A stretch of DNA of 39,573 nt, from positions 1-39,573 of the forward strand of contig JAGAUT010000052.1 of assembly GCA_017620655.1 (NCBI GenBank), in the 5' to 3' direction. Positions 10,018-19,790 of the stretch are shown in pieces; position 1 is the first letter of the stretch, and each line of letters starts with the position of its first letter. Source of the stretch: Clostridia bacterium. Lineage in GTDB: Bacteria > Bacillota > Clostridia > Oscillospirales > CAG-382. Both the position numbers and the translations under genes were made by a program. The notes under the pieces were generated by a model, which had not been told where the DNA came from, did not search any database, and was given only the letters and a program-made list of their open reading frames with translations.

Positions 10018-13000
10018 ATGAGAAAGTTTTTAAGCGTACTTCTCGCGTTGATGATGGTAGTGTCAACCGTAAGTTTCGCAGCACCTGCAGTTGTAACTGT
10101 AGCTGACAGTGCGACAGACGCAAATGTTGCTTATGAAGCAACAGAAACAACTACCGAAGTATTGGAACTCTTTGCAGATGATACATGGTATGACAAGACA
10201 AAGGGTACACTTCTTTTCAACATGGATTTTGACGAAGACAACAGCGGTAATGCAGTTGCGGCTTCTGCCTATGACGGCATTTCCCTTGGTTCGTATTCCG
10301 CAGGCGCAGGTGAACTCGTTTCAGAACTCGGCAGACTTAATCCTGACGTTGCGGGCAACTATGATGTAGGCTTTAGATACACCACAAGCGGTTCGGCTGC
10401 TATTGGTGATGATAATGGTAATAAGTACCTTTCCCTTAATTCAAGCGGAAGTAATCAGATTTCACTGTACCTCGGTAATACCTATACAAAGACAGGTACA
10501 TATGTGTTTGAATATAAGTATAAGCTCGTGTCAACAGGTGCAACCACAGCAAAAAACATAACTTATAATACACTTACACCTGTTGAAGGCGGCACAGACG
10601 CTTATACCTTTGACACATGGGTGACAGAAACTGCAACTTTTGAAGTAACATCAATTCCTTCATACTCAAGAATTATTTTCTATGGTGCTGGTAACTATTC
10701 CACATCCGATAAGCTTTACCTCGATGATATCAAGGTGTGGTACTACGACACAACTGCCGACTACGACACACTCGTCGGTCAGAAGTATGTAACGGTATAT
10801 TCCGGCAGAGATGACCTTGAAAATCAGGTTATTCCCGTTCCTGCAGGCACAACTGTTACAATGCAGCAGGTTATGGGAATGGTAAGTGCAGAGCTTCCCG
10901 GCTGTATCGGTTTTGCAGAAACTGCAGACGGTGAAATTCTTCCCCTTGATACAGTAATCACAATAGATTCCAATAAGACTTTTTATGCTGTGTGGAGCTT
11001 TGATGCTTCTGTTTCTGCCAACGGCAACGAAAATGTAACGGACCTTACAGTAAGCGGAATTGATTCAAGACGCGGTATCACGGTTGCTGAACTTATTTCT
11101 AAGATTGATGTATCTTCTTCCACAAGAGCACTTCTCGGTCTTTCGACCTCTGCTGACGGTGATGTTCTTGCAACAAGCACAGTTATTACAAGTGACGATA
11201 CCCTTTATATGATCTGGGGTGCAGAATCCCTTGCTAATAAATGGACAGATGCGGAAATGGGTACAAGAATCTTCTTCATCGATCTCGACGGCGATACAAA
11301 CTATCTTACAGCCGATCTTTCAAAGCTTAAAGAGAGAATTGACGGAACAAATGATAATAATAGTGCAAAAGGTCTTTATGTAGAAGAAATCGGCAGATTT
11401 AACCCTTCAATTTCAGGTTACGAATCCGTTATGAAGTATTCCTTCAAGGACGGCGGAACACCTACGGTTGAAGGTACAGACGATAAGTACTTTAAGCACA
11501 CAACATCAACAAGATCTTCCGTAATGGTTGCAAATCCCTTTGTCGGTGACGGTGCATATACCCTCGTCTTTAACCATAACGCTGATACAAATTTCACCAT
11601 TCACTCGGGTTATACAGGCGGTAGTGTTACATCAACAGCCGTTGATTCAACCTTCACTCAGACTGCATATACCGTTAATATTGCAAATCAGGGAGGTAAC
11701 GACTATTTCAGAATGTACGCCTCCTCTGCACCCGGTACATACTACATTGATGATATTGCACTCTACTTCAAGCCCTCGGGCAACCTTACTTTAACTGTTG
11801 AAAACGTTAACGAAAGTAAAACATATTCCGTTGCTCCCGGCACATATACAGCAAGCGAGCTTGTTAACCTTGTAAAGGATGACATTCCCACCTGCGTAGG
11901 CTTCAGCAAGACACAAGACGGTGAAGTTTTCTCGGGTGATGAAACAATCGACGTTCTTGTTAATACAACACTCTATGCCGTTGCAGGCTTTGACGTAACA
12001 CTTAAGGCTAACGACAACGAGGAATTCGCTGATATCAACCTCACAGGCTTCAACTCCAAGGAAGGCGTAACTGTAGAAGAACTCCTTTCAAAGATTGAAA
12101 ACGATACAGACAGACTTGTAAGAGGTCTTTCCGAAACAGCCGACGGTGCGCTTCTCAGCAAGGATACCGTAATCAAGGAAGCAAAGACACTCTACATCAT
12201 GTGGACTGTTGATGAAACAAAGCTCGGTACGCTCATTTTCAACATCGACTTTGAAAAGGACGGTATTGAGGCTCCCGAAAACGGTTCTTCCACTTCCATA
12301 AATACTCTTACAGATATATTCAACTCCGACCTTGTTCCCGACGGCATCAAGCTTTCTCTCGACAGATTGAATGAAACAAGTCTTGTAAGTGAAAACGGCA
12401 ATACATACTTTGCTTCTTCAAATAAACTCGATGACAGATGTAAGATTAACATCAACGAATTTGAAACAGGCTTTGAATGGACATACGGTACATATACCCT
12501 TGTTGCCGACGTAAAGATGGGTGCATCTGCTAATGCTTCCTATGACAACATGACTGCCGTTGACAGCTTTGCAAATGAAGAAGGCAAATGGGACAGAGTA
12601 ACCTATGAGCTTAACCGCGCTGTATCCAATACCGCAAATGACAGCGGTGAACTTTACGGTTCGGTTACATTCGGTTTCGCAGCAGCTGCAGGCACAACCA
12701 TTGCCCTTGATAACATCAAGCTCTATTTCAAGACAGATGAAACAACAATTACCGTAAGAAACGGCGGTAACATGGAAATCACGGATACAGTGGTAAATGT
12801 TGACACAACAGACGGTATTACCGTAGCAAAGCTCATCGAAGAAGTAAATAAGCAGTCAACAAGCCGCACACTTCTCGGTATCGCAAAGACACCCACAGGT
12901 AAGCTTCTTGATACAGCTGAAGTTATCGTTCCCAAGTACCCCATTTACCTCTATGCGAAGTGGCAGGGTATTGGCGACAACCCCTATGTTGATAACTATC

Positions 13001-14382
13001 TCGGTCATATGCTGGCATTTGTCGACTTTGAAAGACAGGATGTTGTTGATGCAAACTGGAACGGTTATGCAGAGCTTGATAACACAGCAAATCCCGGTGC
13101 AGGTGACAGATTTATAAACGTTGCAACCTATACACATGATTTGATTAAAGACAGAAACGCAAGATTCTTAGTCAGAATTAATACAGGCGTAACTGCTGAA
13201 AACGATCTTGTAGGCATCAAAGTGGACGCGGAGAATGATAACAACCATTATATTGAAGGTACAACCTCTGCCGAAACATATCCAAAAGTACAGTTTATAA
13301 ACAATGAAAATGAAAAACTTGTTCTCAGAGACGGTATCTACACAATGTATGTAGACGCAATGTCAACAGGACCAAATGGAATCAGCTACCATTATGCAGG
13401 TGACAATGTCAAGCTTGTAGAAGGTGATGATAACTCCGACGGCAGGTGGGATTTTGTCAGAAACGGATGGAAAACATACGGCCTTTCATTTGAAGTGCAT
13501 GACGGTGAAGAAATACCCGACCCTGAGATTTACTTCAATCATGTCGATGCGGGTTATACAGTTGCATTTGATAACTTCAAGTTCTACTACAAGCCCTTCT
13601 ATGCAACAATCACACTTGAGCCCGGCGAAGAAATGAGCAAATATTTCGGCGTTCATACCGTTGAAAACATCAGCACAACAGGTGAGCATACAGGTAACGA
13701 TATCGTTGCAGGCATTCAGGGCTGTCTGGACCTTGCTGAAAAGGCAGGCGTTAAGTTTGCAGGTCTTATGGACGAATACGGCGACATGATCAACCTTGAT
13801 GCAAAGCTTGTAATCCCCGGTGATATGACATATACAATCGTCTGGGAAAATGTCGATACAGTTGCTCCCGAAACATGGAACAGCAACTCTGTCAGATACT
13901 CCATAAACGAAAACACCAAGGGACTTCGTTTTGCGGCAAACATGTATAAGGAAAAGATTGACTATATGGACGGAACACATGTTACCGAATACGGCTGGAT
14001 TGTTACACGTCCCGAGCTTCTTGAAAAAGCAGGACTTTGCCCCTATGCGTTCACAAAGGACTCAGTGCTTGATAAGCCCGTAATCGTAGGTCAGAACTAC
14101 GGCTACCAGCAAACCGGCGACGAAGATGCCGACAGAAAGCATCTTGAAGAAGATGACACCCATGTAGTTATCACAGCAGTTGTTTACGGTCTTAAGCCTG
14201 CCAACTACAAGAACGAAATCCTCATGAGACCTTACATTGTAGTTGACGGTGTAACCTACTACGGTAAGCCCTGGCAGAGAAGCGTTTACGATACAGCTTG
14301 TGCTTTAAGAGATAATGGATATCCCCATTGCGATGATGAAACAAAGGCGTATATTGACCAGATCATCGCAGACGCTATCTAA
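10018..14382 (+). CDS. Giant secreted modular protein A (CBM-like repeats)
   Basis: A 1454-residue protein with a clear Sec signal peptide (MRKFLSVLLALMMVVST, cleavage near SFA/AP, about 22-25). ATG 10018 follows AAAGGAG; an upstream open frame from 9874 is rejected because it would bury the signal. Four jelly-roll modules, each opening with a xLxFxxDF strand and ending in a DDIKVWYY/DNIKLYFK-like strand, lie at about 63-240, 415-586, 737-906 and 995-1191. They are separated by 70-85-residue beta-repeats ending in YAVW/YMIW, reminiscent of InlB/Flg_new repeats (about 257-401, 590-730, 907-985, 1194-1278). The last 175 residues form a distinct domain containing KGLRFAA, EYGWIVTR and RPYIVVDGVTYYG. 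No catalytic domain, LPXTG, SLH or dockerin was seen. Likely a glycan-binding or surface protein. Confidence 0.85.
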   Translation: MRKFLSVLLALMMVVSTVSFAAPAVVTVADSATDANVAYEATETTTEVLELFADDTWYDKTKGTLLFNMDFDEDNSGNAVAASAYDGISLGSYSAGAGELVSELGRLNPDVAGNYDVGFRYTTSGSAAIGDDNGNKYLSLNSSGSNQISLYLGNTYTKTGTYVFEYKYKLVSTGATTAKNITYNTLTPVEGGTDAYTFDTWVTETATFEVTSIPSYSRIIFYGAGNYSTSDKLYLDDIKVWYYDTTADYDTLVGQKYVTVYSGRDDLENQVIPVPAGTTVTMQQVMGMVSAELPGCIGFAETADGEILPLDTVITIDSNKTFYAVWSFDASVSANGNENVTDLTVSGIDSRRGITVAELISKIDVSSSTRALLGLSTSADGDVLATSTVITSDDTLYMIWGAESLANKWTDAEMGTRIFFIDLDGDTNYLTADLSKLKERIDGTNDNNSAKGLYVEEIGRFNPSISGYESVMKYSFKDGGTPTVEGTDDKYFKHTTSTRSSVMVANPFVGDGAYTLVFNHNADTNFTIHSGYTGGSVTSTAVDSTFTQTAYTVNIANQGGNDYFRMYASSAPGTYYIDDIALYFKPSGNLTLTVENVNESKTYSVAPGTYTASELVNLVKDDIPTCVGFSKTQDGEVFSGDETIDVLVNTTLYAVAGFDVTLKANDNEEFADINLTGFNSKEGVTVEELLSKIENDTDRLVRGLSETADGALLSKDTVIKEAKTLYIMWTVDETKLGTLIFNIDFEKDGIEAPENGSSTSINTLTDIFNSDLVPDGIKLSLDRLNETSLVSENGNTYFASSNKLDDRCKININEFETGFEWTYGTYTLVADVKMGASANASYDNMTAVDSFANEEGKWDRVTYELNRAVSNTANDSGELYGSVTFGFAAAAGTTIALDNIKLYFKTDETTITVRNGGNMEITDTVVNVDTTDGITVAKLIEEVNKQSTSRTLLGIAKTPTGKLLDTAEVIVPKYPIYLYAKWQGIGDNPYVDNYLGHMLAFVDFERQDVVDANWNGYAELDNTANPGAGDRFINVATYTHDLIKDRNARFLVRINTGVTAENDLVGIKVDAENDNNHYIEGTTSAETYPKVQFINNENEKLVLRDGIYTMYVDAMSTGPNGISYHYAGDNVKLVEGDDNSDGRWDFVRNGWKTYGLSFEVHDGEEIPDPEIYFNHVDAGYTVAFDNFKFYYKPFYATITLEPGEEMSKYFGVHTVENISTTGEHTGNDIVAGIQGCLDLAEKAGVKFAGLMDEYGDMINLDAKLVIPGDMTYTIVWENVDTVAPETWNSNSVRYSINENTKGLRFAANMYKEKIDYMDGTHVTEYGWIVTRPELLEKAGLCPYAFTKDSVLDKPVIVGQNYGYQQTGDEDADRKHLEEDDTHVVITAVVYGLKPANYKNEILMRPYIVVDGVTYYGKPWQRSVYDTACALRDNGYPHCDDETKAYIDQIIADAI

Positions 14383-14402
14383 AAAATACATATTAATTCA
14401 TG

Positions 14403-14430
14403 AGAACCACGCTTCGGCGTGGTTCTTTTG
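14403..14430 (+). terminator. UUCG terminator of cassette copy 1
   Basis: AGAACCACGC (14403-14412), a TTCG loop and GCGTGGTTCT (14417-14426) are followed by TTTG. The hairpin is identical to the one at 19761. Confidence 0.9.
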
Positions 14431-14520
14431 TTAATTGTTGTGATTTTTCACAAAAAAAGGATAATACAACATGTCAATTTGTTTTACCGTACAAAATTTC
14501 GGGGAATGTTGATTTTTTCA

Positions 14521-14549
14521 TTGACTTTTAAAGAAAACTGGTGTATAGT
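14521..14549 (+). promoter_or_regulatory. Sigma-A promoter of cassette copy 2
   Basis: TTGACT (14521-14526), a 17-base spacer and TATAGT (14544-14549). It lies about 40 bases before the second peptide gene. No equally good promoter is visible before copy 1, where only scattered TATAAT-like boxes occur in 9762-9846. Confidence 0.75.
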
Positions 14550-14589
14550 GTTAAGCACTAAAAACTTTTTATTATAAGGAGGAAAAGAG

Positions 14590-14703
14590 TTGAAAAAGAC
14601 CTACTTTGAACCCGAAATCCTGCTTATCAAGACAAGTACGGAAGATATCCTTACAGCAAGTGATGAAGAAGTATTTGTCGACGGCGGTGATCTTTTCGGT
14701 TAA
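14590..14703 (+). CDS. 37-residue acidic peptide, cassette copy 2
   Basis: The second copy of the small peptide, starting at TTG 14590 with AAGGAGGA (14576-14583) six bases upstream. It differs from copy 1 only at residue 17 (Thr for Ala) and at the last residue (Gly for Asp), while five other codons change silently. The stop lies 46 bases before ATG 14750, the same spacing as copy 1 although the spacer sequences differ. The less efficient TTG start, against ATG in copy 1, may lower the level of this peptide. Function unknown. Confidence 0.78.
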   Translation: MKKTYFEPEILLIKTSTEDILTASDEEVFVDGGDLFG

Positions 14704-14749
14704 TCGAAAAGATAAGCAAAATAACCAAAGCAAAAAAGGAGAGAACACT

Positions 14750-17700
14750 ATGAGAAAGTTTTTAAGCGTATTGCTTGCGTTGATGATGGTAGTGTCAACA
14801 GTAAGCTTCGCAGCACCTGCAGTTGTAACTGTAGCTGACAGTGCGACAGACGCAAATGTTGTTTATGAAACAACAGAAGTAACTACTGAAAATGAAACGG
14901 CAGAACTCTCGGCAGAGTCGGATTACGGTACACTTGTGTATTCCGTAGACTTTGAAAGATCAGACTTTAATGTAGCTAAGTTTTCTGAAGCTTATGCAAT
15001 GCTCGCAAGCAATCCTATAGCTGCATATCTCAACCCCGACTTCAATTTTTCCAATGTAACAACATATACAAATGCTGCAGGCGACGGTTTTTCAAATGCG
15101 GCTCTTGTTACGGAAAACGGTAATACATATATCAAGGGTGATGTTAACGCAGGTTATGACGGCTACTTCAGAATGACAAAATATACAAACCCTTGGCCCA
15201 AAGGTCAGTATACATTCTCTGTAGACATCAAGGTTCCTGCAGGTCAGGCAAACAAACTTGCGGCACAGTGTAATGATACAGCCATTGATATTACAAGCAT
15301 TTTGCCTTTTAGCACAACAAGCAGTGACTGGCAGACAGTTGTTTATCAGACAACAAATGTTGTAAGCGGCGACGATGATGTTGACAGCGGTCTTTACGGC
15401 TTCTTCGTGACTCCCAGAAATGCAGCAGCAGGCACAGTTGCATACGATAACTGGGCGGTTTACTACAAACCTGCAGACACAGCTGAAGCAACCGTGGTAA
15501 TCGACCCCAACGGTAAGCAAGGCAGCTCAAGCTTTGAAATTACAGGCCTTACGGCTAACGACAGTGTTTCTGTAAGTGAGCTTCTTGCAAAGGCAAAGGA
15601 ACAGGATTCTACAATTGTCGGCTTTTCCCTTACAGCCGGCGGCGACAAGCTTTCTGCAGATGCAACAGTTCCCGTTGAGTATTATAAGAGACTTTACGCA
15701 GTTTACGGCGTTGATGAGTCCACACTCGGCACAAAGCTTTTTGAAATTGACTTTGAGCAGTACAACGAAAACGATGTTGTTCCCGATAACAAGACTGTTG
15801 AAGAATGTGATGCGGATGCATTAACCAACGGTGAATTCACCATCAACTGGGAAGCAGGTGGTAACAAGATTGCCGTTGATAACGACGGAAACAAGTATAT
15901 CAGAGGCGGTCAGGGCTGGTCACAGTTCAGAATCCAGAATAATCAGACTGAAATGCCTAAGGGTACTTATACTGTTGTTGCAAAAGCAAAGGATTTCGGT
16001 ACTGCTTCGAGAATTCTCAAGCCCATTTCACAGGGTGTACCTGATGCAGACGGCAAGACAATAAATGTTGATGCAACTGTTCTTGACCCCTGGGCAGGAA
16101 AGGTTGGCTCCTGGGACGATATTGCAGCTGAGTGGGACGAAAATGCTTATCATAAGGATATGACCTACTTCTTCACAGACGGTGCAACTACAGATGTCGG
16201 CTTTGATAACGTAAAGCTTTATTACCAGCCCGCAGACGATGCAGAATTTACAGTAACCGTAAAGGCTATCGGTAACAGCTCTGCGGCAAGTAAGAATGTA
16301 ACGGTTGCTGCAAAACAAAGCGTCAGTGTAGCTGACCTTAAGGCAACGATGCCCGGCTGTATGTATCTTGTTGAGAGCGAAAACAGCTTTGTTCCTCTTG
16401 ACGAAAACTCAACCATTACACCTTTGTACAACAAGACAGTGTACGCAGTATACGGCTTTACCGTAACGGTTAAGCCCAATGGTAACAAGGACTTCACGGA
16501 GGATGTAGTGCTTGAAAACATTGACCCTCGTTACAATTTTACCATAGGTCGGATTATTACTGAATTCAACAAAGAAAGCTTAACATCAAGAAAGCTTCTC
16601 GGCTTCTCTACAAGTGCGACAGGTGCACTTATTGACGAAAATACCGTCATAAAAACATCACAGACGCTCTATGCAATATGGGAAGCAGACGAATCTTTGT
16701 ACGGCACAAAGCTTTTTGAAATTGATTTTGAGCAGTACGATGCAGGTTATGTTGTTCCCGATGACAAGACTGTTGAAGAATATGATGCTGATGCATTAAC
16801 CAACGGCGAATTCACTATCAACTGGGAAGTAGGTAATGCAAACGGTAACAAGATTGCTGATGATAGCGGAAATAAGTATATCAGAGGCGGTCAGGGCTAC
16901 TCACAGTTCAGGATTATCAATAACCTTTATAATGACGCAGCGGCTCCTATGCCCGATGGTACATATACTGTTGTCGCAAGTGTAATCGATTTCGGTTCGG
17001 AAAAGCGTATTATCTCTGCTACTGTTCAGAAAACCAATATCAACGGAACCGGTGTAACGGCAACAACATCAAGAGCACTTATTGACTCCTTCTCCGGCGA
17101 AAACAATAAGTGGGACCTTGTTGCAGGTCAGTGGTACGGCAGTTCAAACGACATGACAATCTACTTTACAGACAAAGCTGCAACAGAAGTCGGCTTTGAC
17201 AACGTAAAGCTTTACTTTGAACCTGCAACTAATGCAGAGTTTACTGTTACCGTTGATAAAAACGGTCATAACGGCGGTGCTTCCAATAAGTATGCCAAAG
17301 TGAAAAACGGCGAAAGCATTACAGCCGGAGAACTTGCCGCTCTTATGACAGGCTGTGCAGGTGTTTCCCTCACAGAAAACGGTGAAGCTCTTCCTGCCGA
17401 TTATGTGATTACTCCCAAGTACAATATGACTGTTTACGCTCTTTGGGAATATGAAGAATCCGAATACGGCACACTTCTTTTCCAGATTGACTTTGAAAAG
17501 GATGGCATTTCTCTCCCTGAGGGTGAGTCAAGAATTCCCGTAAAGGATATTGCAACAGTATATAATAAAGACCTTGTTTTCGGCAATAACATAATGTTCT
17601 CTGCCGGCAAACAAACCGCAAGCAATCCTCTTGACAACAGAGAAATTGTGGAAGAAAACGGAAACAAATATTTCAGAGCTGATTTCTCTGATTTAGAAGA

Positions 17701-19747
17701 CTTTGAGTACTACACCTATTTCTCGATTATTGAACAGGAAAGTAAAGTCGATTGGATGAACGGTACATATACGTTCGTTGCAGATTTTAAGACAGATAAG
17801 ACTTATACCGGTTTTGCTTATCATGTAAATAATGAATCAGATAATGTAAACCTTCTTGATGACAAGACCTCAAATGAAAATGTATGGGATACTGTAGCAT
17901 ATCAGTATACAGGCGAAATTTCCAGCATTGACTATGGTAACGGTCCTACAGGCAACCTTTACTTCGCTCCGAGAATCAGCAGTAAAGACAGCTATGTAGG
18001 TGGTAAAATCTCTGTAGATAATATCAAGCTCTTCTTCAAGACAGACGAAACTGTATTTACGGTAAAGAACGGCGGTAATCCCAAAGTAGATACTCTTGAA
18101 ATTCCTGTAAGCACAACAGACGGTATTACCGTTCAGGAAATGCTTGATATAATTGATACCGAGAATTCTGACTACGAGCTTCTTGGTATTGCCGATACAC
18201 CTACAGGTGCAGTTCTTGACCCTGAAACAAAGTTTGTTCCCAAGTACCAGAGAACATTTTATATGATCTGGGAAAGAGGTAACGAAAACCCAATGCGTGA
18301 TAAGCAGCTCGGTAAGCTCCTTTTTGCGGTTGACTTTGAAAAGGAAGGTTTAGCGTGGAACGGAGACTCTGCTTTGGACGGAGACCTCAAATGGGGCAAG
18401 GGTGCTCTCGTTTCGGATGTAGCTACACTCTACGATACAGAACTTTTTGACGGAGAGGATTTCAGAATCAGGTTCCTTACCAACGACAGAAATGAAGAAA
18501 CCTTTAAAGCTGAAATATCCAGCGACGAGAATGGCGACCATTTCCTGACCGGTACAAACGGTAAAGATGGTACGAATGATAACGGTTACACCATCAACGG
18601 TACAAAACACCCTCAGATGTTTATTGTGAATAATGCACAAATTGCTGCAGGAAACGGTATTTATACTGTATTTGTTGAAGTTAGCGGTCCGGACGGTGAT
18701 TTTGACGTACATACTTCTATGACTACAAATACTGACAAAGATTACAAAACACGCGAGATAGATTTCTTCACATATGAAAATTCCACGTGGGAATATAAGC
18801 CTGATGAATGGAATCAGTTTGCTTACAGATATGAAATTTCTGACGGCGGCATTATTCCTATGTCCGGTGCTTATTTCTCTCTGACTGAGTTTGATCAACT
18901 AGTATCCTTCGACAACTACAATCTCTACTTCAAGCCCTACACAGCAACAATCACGCTTCTTCCCGGTGAATATGAAGAATTCGGTGTACATACCGTTGAA
19001 AACATCAGCACAACAGGTGGAAACACTGCACAGGATATTCTCGACCAGCTTTCAGATCACTTTAAGGCGGCAGGTAAGACAGCGGTAGGTCTTGTTGATG
19101 AAGACGGATTTGAGCTTGACCTTGAAGCAGAACTCATCATCCCCTGCGAAATGACATATACAATCATCTGGGGTGATGATACTCACGATTATGTTGTAAC
19201 ACAGGAAAAGAATGCTATAAGATATTCTTCCAATGATAAGAGAAGGGGTATCCGCTTCCTGGCAGAGACAAAACCGGGTTATGCATACGGTGATACAGTA
19301 ACCGAATACGGTTGGATTGTCACAAGAGAATCCATGCTTGTAAATGCAGGCATCAGCCCCACTTGCTTCACAAAGGAATCGAGTAAAGTGGAAGGTGTAA
19401 AGGTGGCATCCGGTCAGAACTACGGTTATGAAATAGTCGAAGAGGGCGATGATGGCAGAAAGCATTTCTTTACAAATGACGAGACCATAATGATAACTAT
19501 GGTAGTTTACGGTCTCACAAAACCCGAACAGCTTACTGAAAATCTTGTTGCAAGACCCTATATGGTTGTCGGTGGCGAGACTTATTACGGTCAGCCTTGG
19601 GCAAGAAGTATGTTCGACGCAGCACTTGCCGTAAAGAATAATGACTATATCGGCTGTGATGATGAGACAAAAGCCTATGTCGATGAAATTATCAACACTG
19701 TTCTTGAAAACAGCAATGATATCGAATTCGATTACGGCGAACTTTAA
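14750..19747 (+). CDS. Giant secreted modular protein B (CBM-like repeats)
   Basis: A 1665-residue paralogue of protein A. The first 42 or so residues, including the signal peptide, are nearly identical, then the sequences diverge. ATG 14750 follows AAAGGAG. Five jelly-roll modules can be seen, opening at about residues 60 (GTLVYSVDF), 327 (GTKLFEIDF), 652 (GTKLFEIDF), 906 (GTLLFQIDF) and 1187 (GKLLFAVDF). Each ends in a DNVKLYY-like strand and is followed by one or two small beta-repeats. Modules two and three are a recent internal duplication. The C-terminal domain (about 1475-1655; KRRGIRFLAE, EYGWIVTRE, RPYMVVGGETYYG) matches that of protein A. No sorting motif or enzyme domain was seen. 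It is likely exported and carbohydrate-binding or structural; the role is inferred from fold-like patterns only. Confidence 0.85.
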   Translation: MRKFLSVLLALMMVVSTVSFAAPAVVTVADSATDANVVYETTEVTTENETAELSAESDYGTLVYSVDFERSDFNVAKFSEAYAMLASNPIAAYLNPDFNFSNVTTYTNAAGDGFSNAALVTENGNTYIKGDVNAGYDGYFRMTKYTNPWPKGQYTFSVDIKVPAGQANKLAAQCNDTAIDITSILPFSTTSSDWQTVVYQTTNVVSGDDDVDSGLYGFFVTPRNAAAGTVAYDNWAVYYKPADTAEATVVIDPNGKQGSSSFEITGLTANDSVSVSELLAKAKEQDSTIVGFSLTAGGDKLSADATVPVEYYKRLYAVYGVDESTLGTKLFEIDFEQYNENDVVPDNKTVEECDADALTNGEFTINWEAGGNKIAVDNDGNKYIRGGQGWSQFRIQNNQTEMPKGTYTVVAKAKDFGTASRILKPISQGVPDADGKTINVDATVLDPWAGKVGSWDDIAAEWDENAYHKDMTYFFTDGATTDVGFDNVKLYYQPADDAEFTVTVKAIGNSSAASKNVTVAAKQSVSVADLKATMPGCMYLVESENSFVPLDENSTITPLYNKTVYAVYGFTVTVKPNGNKDFTEDVVLENIDPRYNFTIGRIITEFNKESLTSRKLLGFSTSATGALIDENTVIKTSQTLYAIWEADESLYGTKLFEIDFEQYDAGYVVPDDKTVEEYDADALTNGEFTINWEVGNANGNKIADDSGNKYIRGGQGYSQFRIINNLYNDAAAPMPDGTYTVVASVIDFGSEKRIISATVQKTNINGTGVTATTSRALIDSFSGENNKWDLVAGQWYGSSNDMTIYFTDKAATEVGFDNVKLYFEPATNAEFTVTVDKNGHNGGASNKYAKVKNGESITAGELAALMTGCAGVSLTENGEALPADYVITPKYNMTVYALWEYEESEYGTLLFQIDFEKDGISLPEGESRIPVKDIATVYNKDLVFGNNIMFSAGKQTASNPLDNREIVEENGNKYFRADFSDLEDFEYYTYFSIIEQESKVDWMNGTYTFVADFKTDKTYTGFAYHVNNESDNVNLLDDKTSNENVWDTVAYQYTGEISSIDYGNGPTGNLYFAPRISSKDSYVGGKISVDNIKLFFKTDETVFTVKNGGNPKVDTLEIPVSTTDGITVQEMLDIIDTENSDYELLGIADTPTGAVLDPETKFVPKYQRTFYMIWERGNENPMRDKQLGKLLFAVDFEKEGLAWNGDSALDGDLKWGKGALVSDVATLYDTELFDGEDFRIRFLTNDRNEETFKAEISSDENGDHFLTGTNGKDGTNDNGYTINGTKHPQMFIVNNAQIAAGNGIYTVFVEVSGPDGDFDVHTSMTTNTDKDYKTREIDFFTYENSTWEYKPDEWNQFAYRYEISDGGIIPMSGAYFSLTEFDQLVSFDNYNLYFKPYTATITLLPGEYEEFGVHTVENISTTGGNTAQDILDQLSDHFKAAGKTAVGLVDEDGFELDLEAELIIPCEMTYTIIWGDDTHDYVVTQEKNAIRYSSNDKRRGIRFLAETKPGYAYGDTVTEYGWIVTRESMLVNAGISPTCFTKESSKVEGVKVASGQNYGYEIVEEGDDGRKHFFTNDETIMITMVVYGLTKPEQLTENLVARPYMVVGGETYYGQPWARSMFDAALAVKNNDYIGCDDETKAYVDEIINTVLENSNDIEFDYGEL
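15728..17230 (+). repeat. Internal in-frame duplication in protein B, 975-base period
   Basis: The segment starting at 15728 (GTKLFEIDFEQY) recurs at 16703, exactly 975 bases (325 codons) later. The two share long near-identical DNA runs, such as the codons for DADALTNGEFTINWE and KYIRGGQG. One unit covers a jelly-roll module plus its two beta-repeats. Confidence 0.75.
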
Positions 19748-19760
19748 TAATCAATAAATA

Positions 19761-19790
19761 AGAACCACGCTTCGGCGTGGTTCTTTTGTG
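19761..19790. terminator. UUCG terminator of cassette copy 2, possibly bidirectional
   Basis: AGAACCACGC, TTCG and GCGTGGTTCT form the same hairpin as at 14403. A-rich sequence on the left side gives a T-rich tail on the minus strand, so it may also end the convergent phosphatase operon, whose stop codon is at 19791. Confidence 0.85.

Larger units (their letters stand above)
9858..19790 (+). repeat. Tandem duplication: peptide + giant protein cassette
   Basis: Two head-to-tail units (9858-14430 and 14590-19790) share the order peptide gene, 46-base gap, signal-peptide protein and UUCG terminator. Identity is highest in the peptide gene, in the signal-peptide region and in the terminator hairpin, and lower in the repeat modules. 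This pattern suggests an old duplication with the ends conserved or homogenised while the modules diversified. Confidence 0.8.
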
